Positions 53,292-62,557 of a DNA stretch of 64,000 nucleotides are shown in pieces. The DNA lies in NCBI GenBank assembly GCA_023392535.1, contig JAEVYY010000019.1, positions 1 to 64,000 on the forward strand, written 5' to 3'. Under the pieces are notes generated by a model. The model did not search any database. It worked only from the letters and a program-made list of their open reading frames with translations, and was not told the origin of the DNA. Each line of letters starts with the position of its first letter. Position 1 is the stretch's first letter. The stretch is from Bacillota bacterium. Lineage in GTDB: Bacteria > Bacillota > Clostridia > Lachnospirales > Lachnospiraceae. Position numbers and translations under genes: made by a program.

Positions 53292-54563
53292 CTATTTATA
53301 CATTTTCTGATAGATATCCATAAGACACCTAGCATTTTCCTCTGGATCATGTGTTTTAGCCGCACGAATTCTTGCATGTTCCGATAACTGTACTGCTATT
53401 AAGTCATCTGAAAATATTTTACATACATAATTTGCAAGAAGATTTACTTCATCGACCGGATATAGGAACCCTTCCTCCTCATGCGTCAGCATGTCAGGCA
53501 CGCCTCCAACAGAGGATGCCACCACAGGTAGTCCCAATAGCATTGCTTCCCCTAATGAATTGGGCGAATTTTCCATTGTAGATGGAGATACGAATACGTG
53601 TGCACGCAGCATTTGCCTGCACATTTCCTGACTATCAACCATACCCAAAAAAGTAATACTATGGTCAAGCTTATTTTCCTTGATCAATTGCAACAAATAT
53701 TTACCATAGGAAGAAATCTTCCATCTGGATTGCCAAGTATTATGTGTTGTTATTTGGTTTCCCGTGATATAGACATGCGTTTCCGGATAAACCCTTTGAA
53801 TAACAGGGAGCGCCTGAAGCATATAATGAAACCCTTTTAACGGATAATCTCCCTGACTAAGAAAAATGGAATACTTTTCGCAATTATGCAGACTCCACCT
53901 CTGATTATAAAAATTACTTCTTAAGGTTTCATTCATAAAGTGGTAATGGACTCCTTGATGAATAGCTGCCGTAAATTCTTTATCCAAAGTCGTCCTGCCC
54001 GTTATATGATTGACTCCTTTGATTGCTTCCGCTTCTCTTTTGGCACGAATTTGAAATTTCTTTTGCTGGCTTTTGATATTGTCTCTTTTTATCAGATCTC
54101 GTAACGTATAACGATATCGAATATAGGGCGGAATACCATCCATATAATGCTCCGCACAGGCAGCACACACTCCCTGCATGCCAATCAATATATGGTCCGG
54201 ATCTTTAAAAGCTTTCACCATTGCAAGTGTATGAGGGAACTCTGTACCAAATATATGAACGATATCTGGTTGGAAATCTTCTAATATGCCTGGTAAACTA
54301 GTATCCAACGTCTTCTCATATTTCGTTTCTTTTATCACATTTTCATAAAATCCATAATAGGAAACTCCATTAATCTCGCCACGAACCACACTATTTCTAT
54401 CATTTACAGGAAAGCAAATACCAAGAGAGATCTGATTTTCTACCGTATTCTTTTCAAAACGGTCGACCAGCCCTGATAACCACCCCTCCCGATTGCTTGC
54501 TTTTACACCAATCTGTTCGGCAATGAATGGTAACATAATGTTACATAACCATAATACTCGCAT
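53292..54563 (-). CDS. glycosyltransferase family 4
   Basis: A 423-residue GT-B enzyme starting MRVLWLCNIMLPFIAEQ, with PDIVHIFGTEFPHT in the acceptor half. The donor half has SQGDYPLKGFHYML, VYITGN, FVSPSTMENSPNSLGEAMLLGLPVVAS and SVGGVPDML. It has a slightly larger acceptor domain than the other GT4 enzymes here. It ends 11 bases before the next GT4 gene, so the pair is likely co-translated and may add consecutive sugars. Confidence 0.88.
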   Translation of the reverse strand: MRVLWLCNIMLPFIAEQIGVKASNREGWLSGLVDRFEKNTVENQISLGICFPVNDRNSVVRGEINGVSYYGFYENVIKETKYEKTLDTSLPGILEDFQPDIVHIFGTEFPHTLAMVKAFKDPDHILIGMQGVCAACAEHYMDGIPPYIRYRYTLRDLIKRDNIKSQQKKFQIRAKREAEAIKGVNHITGRTTLDKEFTAAIHQGVHYHFMNETLRSNFYNQRWSLHNCEKYSIFLSQGDYPLKGFHYMLQALPVIQRVYPETHVYITGNQITTHNTWQSRWKISSYGKYLLQLIKENKLDHSITFLGMVDSQEMCRQMLRAHVFVSPSTMENSPNSLGEAMLLGLPVVASSVGGVPDMLTHEEEGFLYPVDEVNLLANYVCKIFSDDLIAVQLSEHARIRAAKTHDPEENARCLMDIYQKMYK

Positions 54564-54609
54564 AATACCCTCACTTTACGTTAATATGTCTTCTATCATT
54601 ATTTCCCAT

Positions 54610-55410
54610 TTAAGAACGGTATAATACCTTTTTTATTCCATTATATATCTTTGCCAAGCTTTTTTGCCTACTAATAAACCTTCGAAGTGGTACAAACGAA
54701 AGTGCCATGAACACCTTATACTGAAACAATTGATTGTATGACAGATATTTCTTTGTGATAGATCTATGTTCATCCAAATCTTGCTTCCGGTTCTTCTTGC
54801 TCTCAGAAAATCCACCGCCTTCATAATTGGCTACTACGATTCCAAGATATTGCGGATGGGCCTGCTTGCAGAAATAACTCCATAAAAAATGTTCATAATC
54901 TGCCCGTACCACATAGGAGATATCGTATTGTCTTTCCTCAAATAATTCTTTTGCATAAAAGCAGGCCTGATGACATGGAATATGTCTGTAACAGGTAAAA
55001 GGAGTTATTTTTTTGTTCATATAAATAATCGACTGTTCTCGCTCATTATACGTATCCCCATAATAGAGGAAAGACTTCTGATTCCGTGCAGAATCAGCTA
55101 TTTTTTTAGCCGTAGTCCCTAGTACCTCATTATGATAGAAAGAATCTCCACAATTCAAAAACAAATAATAATCGCCTTTTGCAAAAGCGATTGCCTGATT
55201 CATCGCATCATAAATCCCTTTATCTTTACAGGATTTCAAATAAATCCGATCATCTTTTGGCAATGCAGATAAAGAACCATCCGTAGAACCGCCATCCTTC
55301 ACAAGAACTTCATATTCCTGGTAGGTCTGTTTTAATATACTGTTCACCGTATCCTCTAATTTTTTACCGGCATTATAGCAAACTACAATAACACTAAATT
55401 TTATATTCAT
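54610..55410 (-). CDS. glycosyltransferase family 2 (WcaA/GumI-type short form)
   Basis: I prefer ATG 55410 (MNIKFSVIVVCYN) with GGAAGG 6 bases upstream over ATG 55428. The 266-residue protein has VKDGGSTDGS instead of the usual DDGSTD, KGIYDAMNQAI and NCGDSFY as the metal region. This D-to-K change in the nucleotide loop is typical of the WcaA-like branch that reads KDGGSTDG. The C-terminus is basic. It lies between the EpsG-type polymerase and a GT4 gene. Confidence 0.86.
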   Translation of the reverse strand: MNIKFSVIVVCYNAGKKLEDTVNSILKQTYQEYEVLVKDGGSTDGSLSALPKDDRIYLKSCKDKGIYDAMNQAIAFAKGDYYLFLNCGDSFYHNEVLGTTAKKIADSARNQKSFLYYGDTYNEREQSIIYMNKKITPFTCYRHIPCHQACFYAKELFEERQYDISYVVRADYEHFLWSYFCKQAHPQYLGIVVANYEGGGFSESKKNRKQDLDEHRSITKKYLSYNQLFQYKVFMALSFVPLRRFISRQKSLAKIYNGIKKVLYRS

Positions 55411-55443
55411 AGATAGCCTTCCTAACATGTGTTACCATTTATC

Positions 55444-56520
55444 TTATCTCATTATCCATGTTGCATAAGGTATAATTCTTAATTCAACCCCACTGGCACG
55501 GTACATAAAAATTGCAAAATAAAGGAAATAAGCAATTGTTATCGCAGATGTAAAAAATATTCTCTGCTTTTTATCTGGAATCCTGACTAAAATATTGGGG
55601 ATTAAAAATACCTGAAATGCATTCATATAATAACCGATTCTGGATACCTCCGGTATAAAAGAAGCAAACAGATAGACTAATAATGCCCCTATGTTTAAGT
55701 TGAAGTAAAATTCATTTTTCTTATTATGAAAGATGGCCTGTTTATAAAACAATAAGGCAAATACTAGGATGCAAAGACCCTTGATGATGTTACTATAAGA
55801 GGTATTACCTGTATCAAATACGGAATTCTCATAATAAGGATAAATCTTAAAAATAATACTTCGATAAAAATCCTTAAAGAACAACAATGATGTACAAAGT
55901 ACTAATAGGAATGCTATTTCAATTTTTTTCCATTTTTTAGACGCAAACCAATAAACCGGAATTACGAGCAAGACTGTCTTATGAAACATCGCTGCAACCA
56001 ATATCCATATTAAAAATCTGGTATAGTCCCTTTGTATTATATATTTTGCTGCAAACATGGCAATTGCAAGTGCAAAATAATAGCGCACTGTATTCAGACT
56101 CGATAAATAATAGCCAGACGCCATAAATAAGAAAAAACTATATGGAAACCATTCTGCCTGATCATATATCGCTTTTAAAAAAAAGGCCACTGTTGCGAAT
56201 GAAAAAACAGCAAAGACTGGAATAAACTGCTCATACCCACATAAGATTTGAATCGCACGTACCACTGTATTGAACCCTAACTCACTTGAAACTTTGCGGC
56301 TCATATGAATTTTTGCAAACGTACCAACATACTCCCCATAGTCATTGCCCACATAATATCTCCCAGCTGAAACCATAAAAAGAAGTGTGAAGATGGAAAT
56401 TATAAATATCCGGTTACATACTTGCTGTCTAGTTATTCTATTTGTATCTGATATGGACTGGTTATTCACCGCATATGCCAAAAGCACAGTCAGTACTGTT
56501 AACCCTAAATAAAGTAACAT
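55444..56520 (-). CDS. EpsG-type polysaccharide polymerase
   Basis: A 358-residue membrane protein with about ten helices. It has the EpsG family mark AGRYYVGNDYGEYVGTF near residue 60, then SSLNTVRYYFALAIAMFA and a His in MFHKTVLLV. EpsG proteins are the Wzy-like polymerases of Firmicutes exopolysaccharides. It would join repeat units outside the membrane for the first locus, while the second locus has the O-antigen ligase-type protein at 30202-32715. Confidence 0.85.
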   Translation of the reverse strand: MLLYLGLTVLTVLLAYAVNNQSISDTNRITRQQVCNRIFIISIFTLLFMVSAGRYYVGNDYGEYVGTFAKIHMSRKVSSELGFNTVVRAIQILCGYEQFIPVFAVFSFATVAFFLKAIYDQAEWFPYSFFLFMASGYYLSSLNTVRYYFALAIAMFAAKYIIQRDYTRFLIWILVAAMFHKTVLLVIPVYWFASKKWKKIEIAFLLVLCTSLLFFKDFYRSIIFKIYPYYENSVFDTGNTSYSNIIKGLCILVFALLFYKQAIFHNKKNEFYFNLNIGALLVYLFASFIPEVSRIGYYMNAFQVFLIPNILVRIPDKKQRIFFTSAITIAYFLYFAIFMYRASGVELRIIPYATWIMR

Positions 56521-56553
56521 CGTAAATTCCCCGTTTTCTTTTCCTGATTCGTG

Positions 56554-57339
56554 CTAAGATCTGCCTTCCCTGATCCCTTGCACCATATATAATAAAGCTC
56601 TTTGAAACGAAATTTCTGTACACATCTTAGCTCTATATTTTACTAAAAAGCGGATTGCTAAACACAATGCCAGATGTCCATATAAATAATGATATAGCAC
56701 ACCTCTGTCTATAAAAAACTTTTTCGTATACCCATGGAACCAGGTAGAAGGCCCTCCTTCTTCCTTTCCAATTGTCTTTTCAGAAGCATACACCTGCAAA
56801 CCTTTTTTAATACAGTCCCTTATAAATAAACTATCCTCTCCATTACTATATCTGGCGCCACCACCGAATAGTAGGGAATACGTAATATTTTTTTTGTGTA
56901 CTCTATCCGTTCTGACAGCGAAACTAAAAGTAGGATATCTGCCACAGTTATATAAATACACTTTTTTCCATTTCCCATTTTCATACGTCTTACGTTTCTC
57001 ATTCACATCAAAGTTAAACACAATCATATCGGCTTCTGGATGTTGCTCGAATTCCTTTAAAATAATCTGTTCATATTGGTCGTAATATACAATGTCTTCA
57101 TCAGAAAAAAGGCTGATACCATGATCCGCACGAAGAAGTGCATTGTTACGGCTCAAACCAACTCCCCGCTCTTTCATAGAGTAAAATTGTATCCGGCTGC
57201 CATGATACATAAATTCCTCATATGCATATTCGTCACACTGGTTGATGATGATCGCATCAGTAGAAAGATTCATTTTATTGACTAATTGCTGCGACTCTTG
57301 GAACATCGCAGCAACCAACACCTGTACCTTCATTTTCAT
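56554..57339 (-). CDS. glycosyltransferase, GT-A fold (GT2-like, divergent)
   Basis: A 261-residue protein with a shortened GT-A fold: VQVLVAAMFQES at the start, GVGLSRNNALLRADH, the metal motif FSDEDIVYYDQY and GARYSNGEDSLFI, where Glu-Asp is a probable catalytic pair. The classical DDGSTDG loop is missing, replaced by INQCDEY. It is thus a distant GT2 relative (family A). The stop overlaps nothing, and its start overlaps the chain-length gene by 4 bases. Substrate unknown. Confidence 0.78.
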   Translation of the reverse strand: MKMKVQVLVAAMFQESQQLVNKMNLSTDAIIINQCDEYAYEEFMYHGSRIQFYSMKERGVGLSRNNALLRADHGISLFSDEDIVYYDQYEQIILKEFEQHPEADMIVFNFDVNEKRKTYENGKWKKVYLYNCGRYPTFSFAVRTDRVHKKNITYSLLFGGGARYSNGEDSLFIRDCIKKGLQVYASEKTIGKEEGGPSTWFHGYTKKFFIDRGVLYHYLYGHLALCLAIRFLVKYRAKMCTEISFQRALLYMVQGIREGRS

Positions 57340-58469
57340 TTTTTGTTCCCTTTTCTGAATAATCTTCCGAAATAATACGTTTTTAACAATCCTTCATCCG
57401 CATCTTTCAATATTCCAGCTATCACTTTGCAATTGAATTTCTCTGCCTGGGCAATTGTATATTCAATGATAGCTCCATTGTGTTTGCCGGCTGGAATTTC
57501 TAAAATAACTGCCTCATATTCCATAAGCTTCTTCATTTCTTCCGGATGACGCAATAAATTATTTATTTTCGGTAATTTCACAAATTGATCCAAAGCAATA
57601 TCTTCTGTATTCTCAGTTTTTCTTTCCTTTTTATCCGCATCCACTGTTAATAATGCTAATCTTTCATCCTTGCATAAATACTGAAAATTTGTTATTATTT
57701 CTTCTTTTCTAGCAATTTGAAAAGAGTCTTCACCACGTAACCTCTCTTCTGGTCTTTTAGGTGTCAAGATCGCTCCCAGCATAGGAATCCCATATCTTCT
57801 TTCAAAGGTAATTGGCACATAAATAGAATCATCTAAAATTGTCTGCATTGCTAGGAGCAGCACTACCAGTATACTCGCTAATATCGCTCCCCAAAAAAAT
57901 GCACGATATGTGTGGGTATCTACAATGATACGGTCTGCATGATCTGCTGTAGTCATGATACGTATTTGTTCGATCTCTTTCATTTCTTTGCCAAAATCCA
58001 AAAATCCTTTTTCTATGGCATGGGATATGATAACCGCTCTTTCCGGATTGGTATTGGTCACCGTTAGCTCCACGACACGATAATCCGCATCTACACTCGC
58101 CGTTATACCATCTCTCATCTCTGACTTATCAATTGGTCTGCCAAAAGAAGCCGCGGTTTGATCTTTCTGTAAATAGGCAACGGCACGGTCTAACATATCA
58201 TCTGTTTTTACAAAACCTGACCAGCCCGCTGTGTTAAATGTATAATACTTGGGCCCTCCTTCATTGCTTTCCACAAAATCCACATACAATAAAGCTTGCG
58301 CTTCATAGGAAGGTTCAGGCGCAAATACAACATTTCTTATCATATAACCTGTCCCAGAAAAAATTGCTCCTAAAAATGCAGATAATAAAACGATCCAGAT
58401 TTTTCTGTAAAATTGTATCGCCAGCAGTTTCAAATCTGCTGGCTCCTTTCCATACTTGCATTCCCACAT
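57336..58469 (-). CDS. chain-length determinant (Wzz/CpsC-like) with degenerate kinase-like C-terminal domain
   Basis: A 377-residue polysaccharide co-polymerase. It has a cytoplasmic N-terminus, membrane helix 1 (about 24-44), an extracytoplasmic Wzz domain and membrane helix 2 (191-209). A cytoplasmic tail of about 165 residues follows. The tail looks like a tyrosine-kinase (BY-kinase) fold: IARKEEIITNFQYL resembles the EAYR helix region and AVILEIPAGKHNG (310-322) resembles Walker A'/B. But there is no GxGKS/T Walker A and no Tyr cluster at the end, so it cannot be an active kinase of the usual sort. It controls chain length and probably contacts the sugar transferase made by the gene just before it. 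Confidence 0.82.
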   Translation of the reverse strand: MWECKYGKEPADLKLLAIQFYRKIWIVLLSAFLGAIFSGTGYMIRNVVFAPEPSYEAQALLYVDFVESNEGGPKYYTFNTAGWSGFVKTDDMLDRAVAYLQKDQTAASFGRPIDKSEMRDGITASVDADYRVVELTVTNTNPERAVIISHAIEKGFLDFGKEMKEIEQIRIMTTADHADRIIVDTHTYRAFFWGAILASILVVLLLAMQTILDDSIYVPITFERRYGIPMLGAILTPKRPEERLRGEDSFQIARKEEIITNFQYLCKDERLALLTVDADKKERKTENTEDIALDQFVKLPKINNLLRHPEEMKKLMEYEAVILEIPAGKHNGAIIEYTIAQAEKFNCKVIAGILKDADEGLLKTYYFGRLFRKGNKK

Positions 58470-58472
58470 AAT

Positions 58473-59837
58473 TTATTCCCTTTTCATAGCTGTTACCTGA
58501 GTCGTATCAACACCTTCTGTACTTTCTGGTTTTAATAGAATCTTTAACGTTAAAAGCATAAGCCTGATATCCAGCCAAATCGTATAATTTTCAACATAAA
58601 ATAAATCCAGCTTCAACTTATCATAAGGCGTCGTATTGTATTTTCCAAATACCTGAGCATATCCTGCCAATCCTGCTTTTACTCTAGTACGAAATTCAAA
58701 TTCGGGCATTTCCTGAATGTATTGCTTAATAATTTCAGGTCGTTCCGGACGTGGTCCGATAAATGACATATCTCCTGCAATGATATTAAATAGCTGAGGT
58801 AATTCATCAATTCTGACTTTACGTATAAATTTACCTACCGGTGTAATTCTGGAATCGTTTTTAGCTGCCAGCCTTGCTACTCCATCTTTTTCTGCATCAA
58901 CACGCATACTACGGAATTTCAGAATAGAAAACTCTTTCTGTCCTCTTGTACATCGTATTTGTTTATAAAACACAGGACCCTTATCATAAGCCTTAATAAT
59001 GATCGCTGTTATCAACATGACTGGAGAGGTCATTACCACTAGAGCGATAGCACAAAACAAATCTATCATTCGTTTGAACATTCTCTGCTCTATTTTTAAT
59101 GCATATTCCCGTGTCAATAAAATGGGGGTATCAAATAAGTGCAGTTGCTCTGAGCCTTTTACAATAACATCCGTTATTTTAGGCATGATATAAACACGGA
59201 TCTCACGTCCATAGCAATACTTTAGAATTTTATTTCGATCTTCTGTCTTTATATCCCATATTACCACTGCATCGTATCGATTTTGTGCTTCTTTGCATAT
59301 CGCATCGATTCCTTCTGAAATGTGCATACAATGGCAAATTTTATATTTATCCTTCCGGCTGGAAAACTTTTCAGTGATATCCTCAATAGAACGATCTCCA
59401 TGCACTAACAAGAGCTCTCTTGGCGCAAATATAGAACGATAAATCCAAGTAGCTCCAATCGTCCATAAACCCACTCCAATGATATCAAGCGCTGTCATTT
59501 TAAGCAAAGGAGCTGGTCTTATCAGATTCCCATTTAATAATGATATCTGAAAATAAGAAAAAATATTCACACATATGGTAGAAAATATCTGCGAAAAAAA
59601 GACTTCTATGGATTTCAGATAGCCTATCTGATATCCACCATACATTCTGGAAAAAAAGAGTAATAAAAGCCCATACGTAATAATTACAAGCCAATGACCC
59701 CGTTTCCAGAAGTAGACCTGTATCGTATCCGCATAATTTGCATACCATAATATGGCATATAAGGCTACTTGAAATAATAAATTCAAACCCGCTAGCTGTA
59801 ATACGATAATTCTTTTGAAAGATTCCATTTTGCGCAA
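58473..59837 (-). CDS. polyprenyl-phosphate sugar-phosphate transferase, WbaP-like (initiating enzyme)
   Basis: A 454-residue large-form phosphoglycosyl transferase. Four or five N-terminal membrane segments (about 10-135) and a CoA-binding-like region (about 140-225) precede the catalytic part: MFKRMIDLFCAIALVVMTSP (re-entrant helix), YKQIRCTRGQKEF, KFRSMRVDAE, Asp344-Glu345 in RIDELPQLFN and GPRPERPE. It adds the first sugar phosphate to undecaprenyl phosphate. The start is TTG 59837 with GAGGT 7 bases upstream, since the ATG at 59828 is too far away. It is the second initiating enzyme in the window. Confidence 0.92.
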   Translation of the reverse strand: MRKMESFKRIIVLQLAGLNLLFQVALYAILWYANYADTIQVYFWKRGHWLVIITYGLLLLFFSRMYGGYQIGYLKSIEVFFSQIFSTICVNIFSYFQISLLNGNLIRPAPLLKMTALDIIGVGLWTIGATWIYRSIFAPRELLLVHGDRSIEDITEKFSSRKDKYKICHCMHISEGIDAICKEAQNRYDAVVIWDIKTEDRNKILKYCYGREIRVYIMPKITDVIVKGSEQLHLFDTPILLTREYALKIEQRMFKRMIDLFCAIALVVMTSPVMLITAIIIKAYDKGPVFYKQIRCTRGQKEFSILKFRSMRVDAEKDGVARLAAKNDSRITPVGKFIRKVRIDELPQLFNIIAGDMSFIGPRPERPEIIKQYIQEMPEFEFRTRVKAGLAGYAQVFGKYNTTPYDKLKLDLFYVENYTIWLDIRLMLLTLKILLKPESTEGVDTTQVTAMKRE

Positions 59838-59864
59838 AATAAATACCTCAATTCTGATCGCTTA

Positions 59865-60797
59865 TTATAGTTCTTCTTTTACCAGATAAATAGGGCGCTT
59901 TTTTACCTCCAAATACATCTTTGACATATATTCCCCAAAAATACCTAGGCAAAAGAGCTGCACACCACCTACAAACAGCATAATACATACAAGTGATGGC
60001 CATCCGGATACCGGATCTCCAAACAGACATTTTCGAATAAACACAAATGCTATGAATAAGAAGGCAACGATACAGAAAAAAAGTCCCATTATGGAGGCGA
60101 TTGCCAACGGTGCCGTTGAAAAAGCCATGATGCCATCCAGAGAATAGAGAAATAACTTCCAGAAGGACCACTTCGTCTCCCCTCTTGTTCGTTCTACATT
60201 TTCATACTCCAGCCACTTAGTCTCAAAACCCACCCAACCAAAAATGCCTTTTGTAAAACGGTTATATTCGCTCATTGCAAGTATTGCATCCACGACTTGC
60301 CTTGTCATAAGACGATAGTCTCTCGCACCATCGACGATATCTGTTTTTGAAATCTTATGCATAAGCTTATAGAAAGTCCTTGCAAAAAAAGATCGGATGC
60401 GTGGTTCGCCTCTACGATCTACGCGTCTGGTCGCAACAGAATCATATCCTTTCTCAATATGTGCATACATTTCTGGCAATAATGCCGGTGGATCTTGTAA
60501 ATCAACATCCATAAGAACTACAAAATCACCTTTTGCCTTTTGCAGTCCTGCATAAATCCCTGCTTCTTTTCCAAAATTTCTTGAAAAAGATATCGCATGT
60601 ACACGCTTGTCCTGTATACATAACTCCTTTATTTTATTAAGAGTTTTGTCTTTGGAACCATCATCCACATAAATGAGCTCTATTTCCAGCTCATTTTGAT
60701 TAAAAAAATTCTCTAATTTCATAATTTCATCATAAAATGGTTCCACTGTTTCCTCTTCATTATAGCATGGAACTACAATGCTTAATAACTTTGCCAT
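59865..60797 (-). CDS. GtrB/DPM1-like undecaprenyl-phosphate glycosyltransferase
   Basis: The start is ATG 60797 (MAKLLSIVVPCYN), with AGGAAGG 8 bases upstream. A longer form to 60830 adds 11 residues. The 310-residue protein has VDDGSKDKT, SRNFGKEAGIYAGL, the metal site MDVDLQDPP, RGETKWSFWKL and two C-terminal membrane helices. It resembles YkcC/GtrB enzymes that make undecaprenyl-phosphate-sugar. It has its own candidate promoter at 60865-60894. The GtrA-type flippase at 42451 or the two DUF-type membrane proteins upstream may be partners. Confidence 0.9.
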   Translation of the reverse strand: MAKLLSIVVPCYNEEETVEPFYDEIMKLENFFNQNELEIELIYVDDGSKDKTLNKIKELCIQDKRVHAISFSRNFGKEAGIYAGLQKAKGDFVVLMDVDLQDPPALLPEMYAHIEKGYDSVATRRVDRRGEPRIRSFFARTFYKLMHKISKTDIVDGARDYRLMTRQVVDAILAMSEYNRFTKGIFGWVGFETKWLEYENVERTRGETKWSFWKLFLYSLDGIMAFSTAPLAIASIMGLFFCIVAFLFIAFVFIRKCLFGDPVSGWPSLVCIMLFVGGVQLFCLGIFGEYMSKMYLEVKKRPIYLVKEEL

Positions 60798-60864
60798 ATG
60801 CCTGACCTTCCTCACTGCCTTGACTATCAAATCAATCTACTATTAAAAACTCCATTTTTTTATT

Positions 60865-60894
60865 ATTGTAACATAAATTTCATACATGGCACAA
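60865..60894 (-). promoter_or_regulatory. candidate promoter before the GtrB-like gene
   Basis: On the minus strand TTGTGC (60889-60894), an 18-base spacer and TACAAT (60865-60870) preceded by TG at the extended -10 position. It lies in the 111-base gap between two GT2 genes, about 65 bases before the ATG at 60797. It could be the main promoter for the sugar-transferase, Wzz and polymerase genes. Confidence 0.5.
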
Positions 60895-60908
60895 CGAATT
60901 TCGTATGG

Positions 60909-61664
60909 TCACAGCCTTCGCAGTGTCGTCCTAACCGCATAAAAAGCAAAATTATAGGCACTGTACCAGATAGACAGATTCTCTACATTTCGATATAAAT
61001 TCCAGATTCTTCTGACCGCTTCTATTTTATTGGAAGAAAGGGAATTCAACGGACGACGATACCGTACCAAGACCTCATCCATTCCATATACCGTGTATCC
61101 ATTTCGTAATATCTTCCACCAGGTGGCTGTATCTTCACTTTTCACATCCGGCATCGTAATTAACTGCTTTGAAATCTTTTTGGTGTCAAATAGTACGGTG
61201 GATGTGAATATTATCGTATTTTTTAACGCTTCTTTATAAGATAGGCTGCTGGGTACGTGTGCTATTTTTCCTTTTCCTATTCCTTTTTCATCTGCAAATT
61301 CATAAGAAGTACAGATAAATGCTGCCTTCCGCTCATGAAGAAATGGTAGTTGTTTCTCCAGTTTATTAGATTCCCATATATCATCTGCATCCAAAAAAGC
61401 AATGAACCTACCGGAAGCTTCTCTGATTCCTGCATTTCTGGCTTTGGCGGCGCCTTGATTATGAGGTTGCCTTATGATGCGTATTCTTTGATCCTTATAT
61501 ACCTGCATACGGTCTAAAGTATCATCGGTTGAGCAATCTTCTACCAGCAGCAATTCCCAGCTGGAATATGTCTGATTTAATACTGATTGAATGGTCACAT
61601 CAATGAAGGCTGCTGCATTATATACAGGAACTATGATACTGACCAGATTTTCTATACTTTCCAC
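60909..61664 (-). CDS. glycosyltransferase family 2
   Basis: A 251-residue GT-A enzyme with VSIIVPVYNAAAFID, VEDCSTDDT, NQGAAKARNAG, and the metal site FLDADDIW. The later DVKSEDTATWW provides the probable Asp base. It resembles the TuaG/EpsE group (short, soluble GT2). The ATG overlaps the last base of the membrane-protein gene upstream. It ends in front of a gap with a promoter. Substrate unknown. Confidence 0.88.
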   Translation of the reverse strand: MESIENLVSIIVPVYNAAAFIDVTIQSVLNQTYSSWELLLVEDCSTDDTLDRMQVYKDQRIRIIRQPHNQGAAKARNAGIREASGRFIAFLDADDIWESNKLEKQLPFLHERKAAFICTSYEFADEKGIGKGKIAHVPSSLSYKEALKNTIIFTSTVLFDTKKISKQLITMPDVKSEDTATWWKILRNGYTVYGMDEVLVRYRRPLNSLSSNKIEAVRRIWNLYRNVENLSIWYSAYNFAFYAVRTTLRRL

Positions 61665-62557
61665 TATTCCATTTCCTCTAATTTAAAAATGTGATAATAA
61701 TCCGTTGTCCTGACTAATTGATAGCCGTGTAAAGACCAACTTTCAGGGTCAACGGACAAATCCAAAACTGCATTCGGATCTCTGGGAACTCCCTGTCCTT
61801 CCTGCTCTAAACGGCCATTTGATACAACCAGATAATTACATTTCAGCTTGGCAGCCGACTTCGTTATCGCTTCTTCATTCCCTGTAGGTGACTGCATCCA
61901 CTCATACAGTGGATATAACACCTGATCATAGCCATCAATACGGTAAGTAACTGCACTCGTGCTCCATAAATCCCGTCCATATATTGTCTTGATTCTACCG
62001 TTATATCGTCTTGCCTCTTCTATGATTGCATTGGTGGCCAATATGGTGATCTCTTCATTTGTATTATCCCAATATTGCAGGACTTGCATATCTTTATCCG
62101 GAATCCCATAGATATTATCAGCCGTTGCTAGCGATTTTGAATAAAAGGGATTCACCGTTCCCGACAATGCAATTAATGCTATCATCGCTATTACATTACT
62201 ATAAAACATATATTTTTTATGATTACTCTGATAAGAATCCGTAATTATTTTCGTTCCGGCATATGCAAGAATTCCTACTTCTGGTATGACCCACAATAGT
62301 CTCCAATAATCAACGAACTCTGGCATCAATTCAATAATCAGCATTACAAGTACGGGGTTCCAAAGAATTGCAAATCCCAATACCCCGAACAGACATATTC
62401 TTAGATCCCATTTATTTTTTGTATCTGTCTGGCAGCTCTTCTGTTTTAAATGACGTAGAGCTAAATATAGCAAAGCAATATATAATAATATTTCATATTT
62501 CCCATAAACTCTTATGGTCTGATTCACATGAAGGATCAATGTTATGAATTTTTGCAT
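61664..62557 (-). CDS. membrane protein with extracytoplasmic C-terminal domain (second half of a split pair)
   Basis: A 297-residue protein with four or five membrane helices in residues 20-150, then a soluble domain of about 140 residues (ILATNAIIEEARRY, YLVVSNGRL). It overlaps the preceding gene by 16 bases and has its own GGAGG 6 bases before ATG 62557. On their own, neither has the full layout of a GT-C protein. Together the two give the usual polytopic N-terminal part plus a soluble C-terminal domain. I suspect a two-gene version of a single family (DUF6077-like), but the family name is uncertain. Confidence 0.65.
   Translation of the reverse strand: MQKFITLILHVNQTIRVYGKYEILLYIALLYLALRHLKQKSCQTDTKNKWDLRICLFGVLGFAILWNPVLVMLIIELMPEFVDYWRLLWVIPEVGILAYAGTKIITDSYQSNHKKYMFYSNVIAMIALIALSGTVNPFYSKSLATADNIYGIPDKDMQVLQYWDNTNEEITILATNAIIEEARRYNGRIKTIYGRDLWSTSAVTYRIDGYDQVLYPLYEWMQSPTGNEEAITKSAAKLKCNYLVVSNGRLEQEGQGVPRDPNAVLDLSVDPESWSLHGYQLVRTTDYYHIFKLEEME

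Noticed and set aside
53282..53377. N-terminal extension of the GT4 at 52088
   Set aside because: It would overlap the upstream GT4 gene by 86 bases, and ATG 53281 has GAGGG at the right distance.
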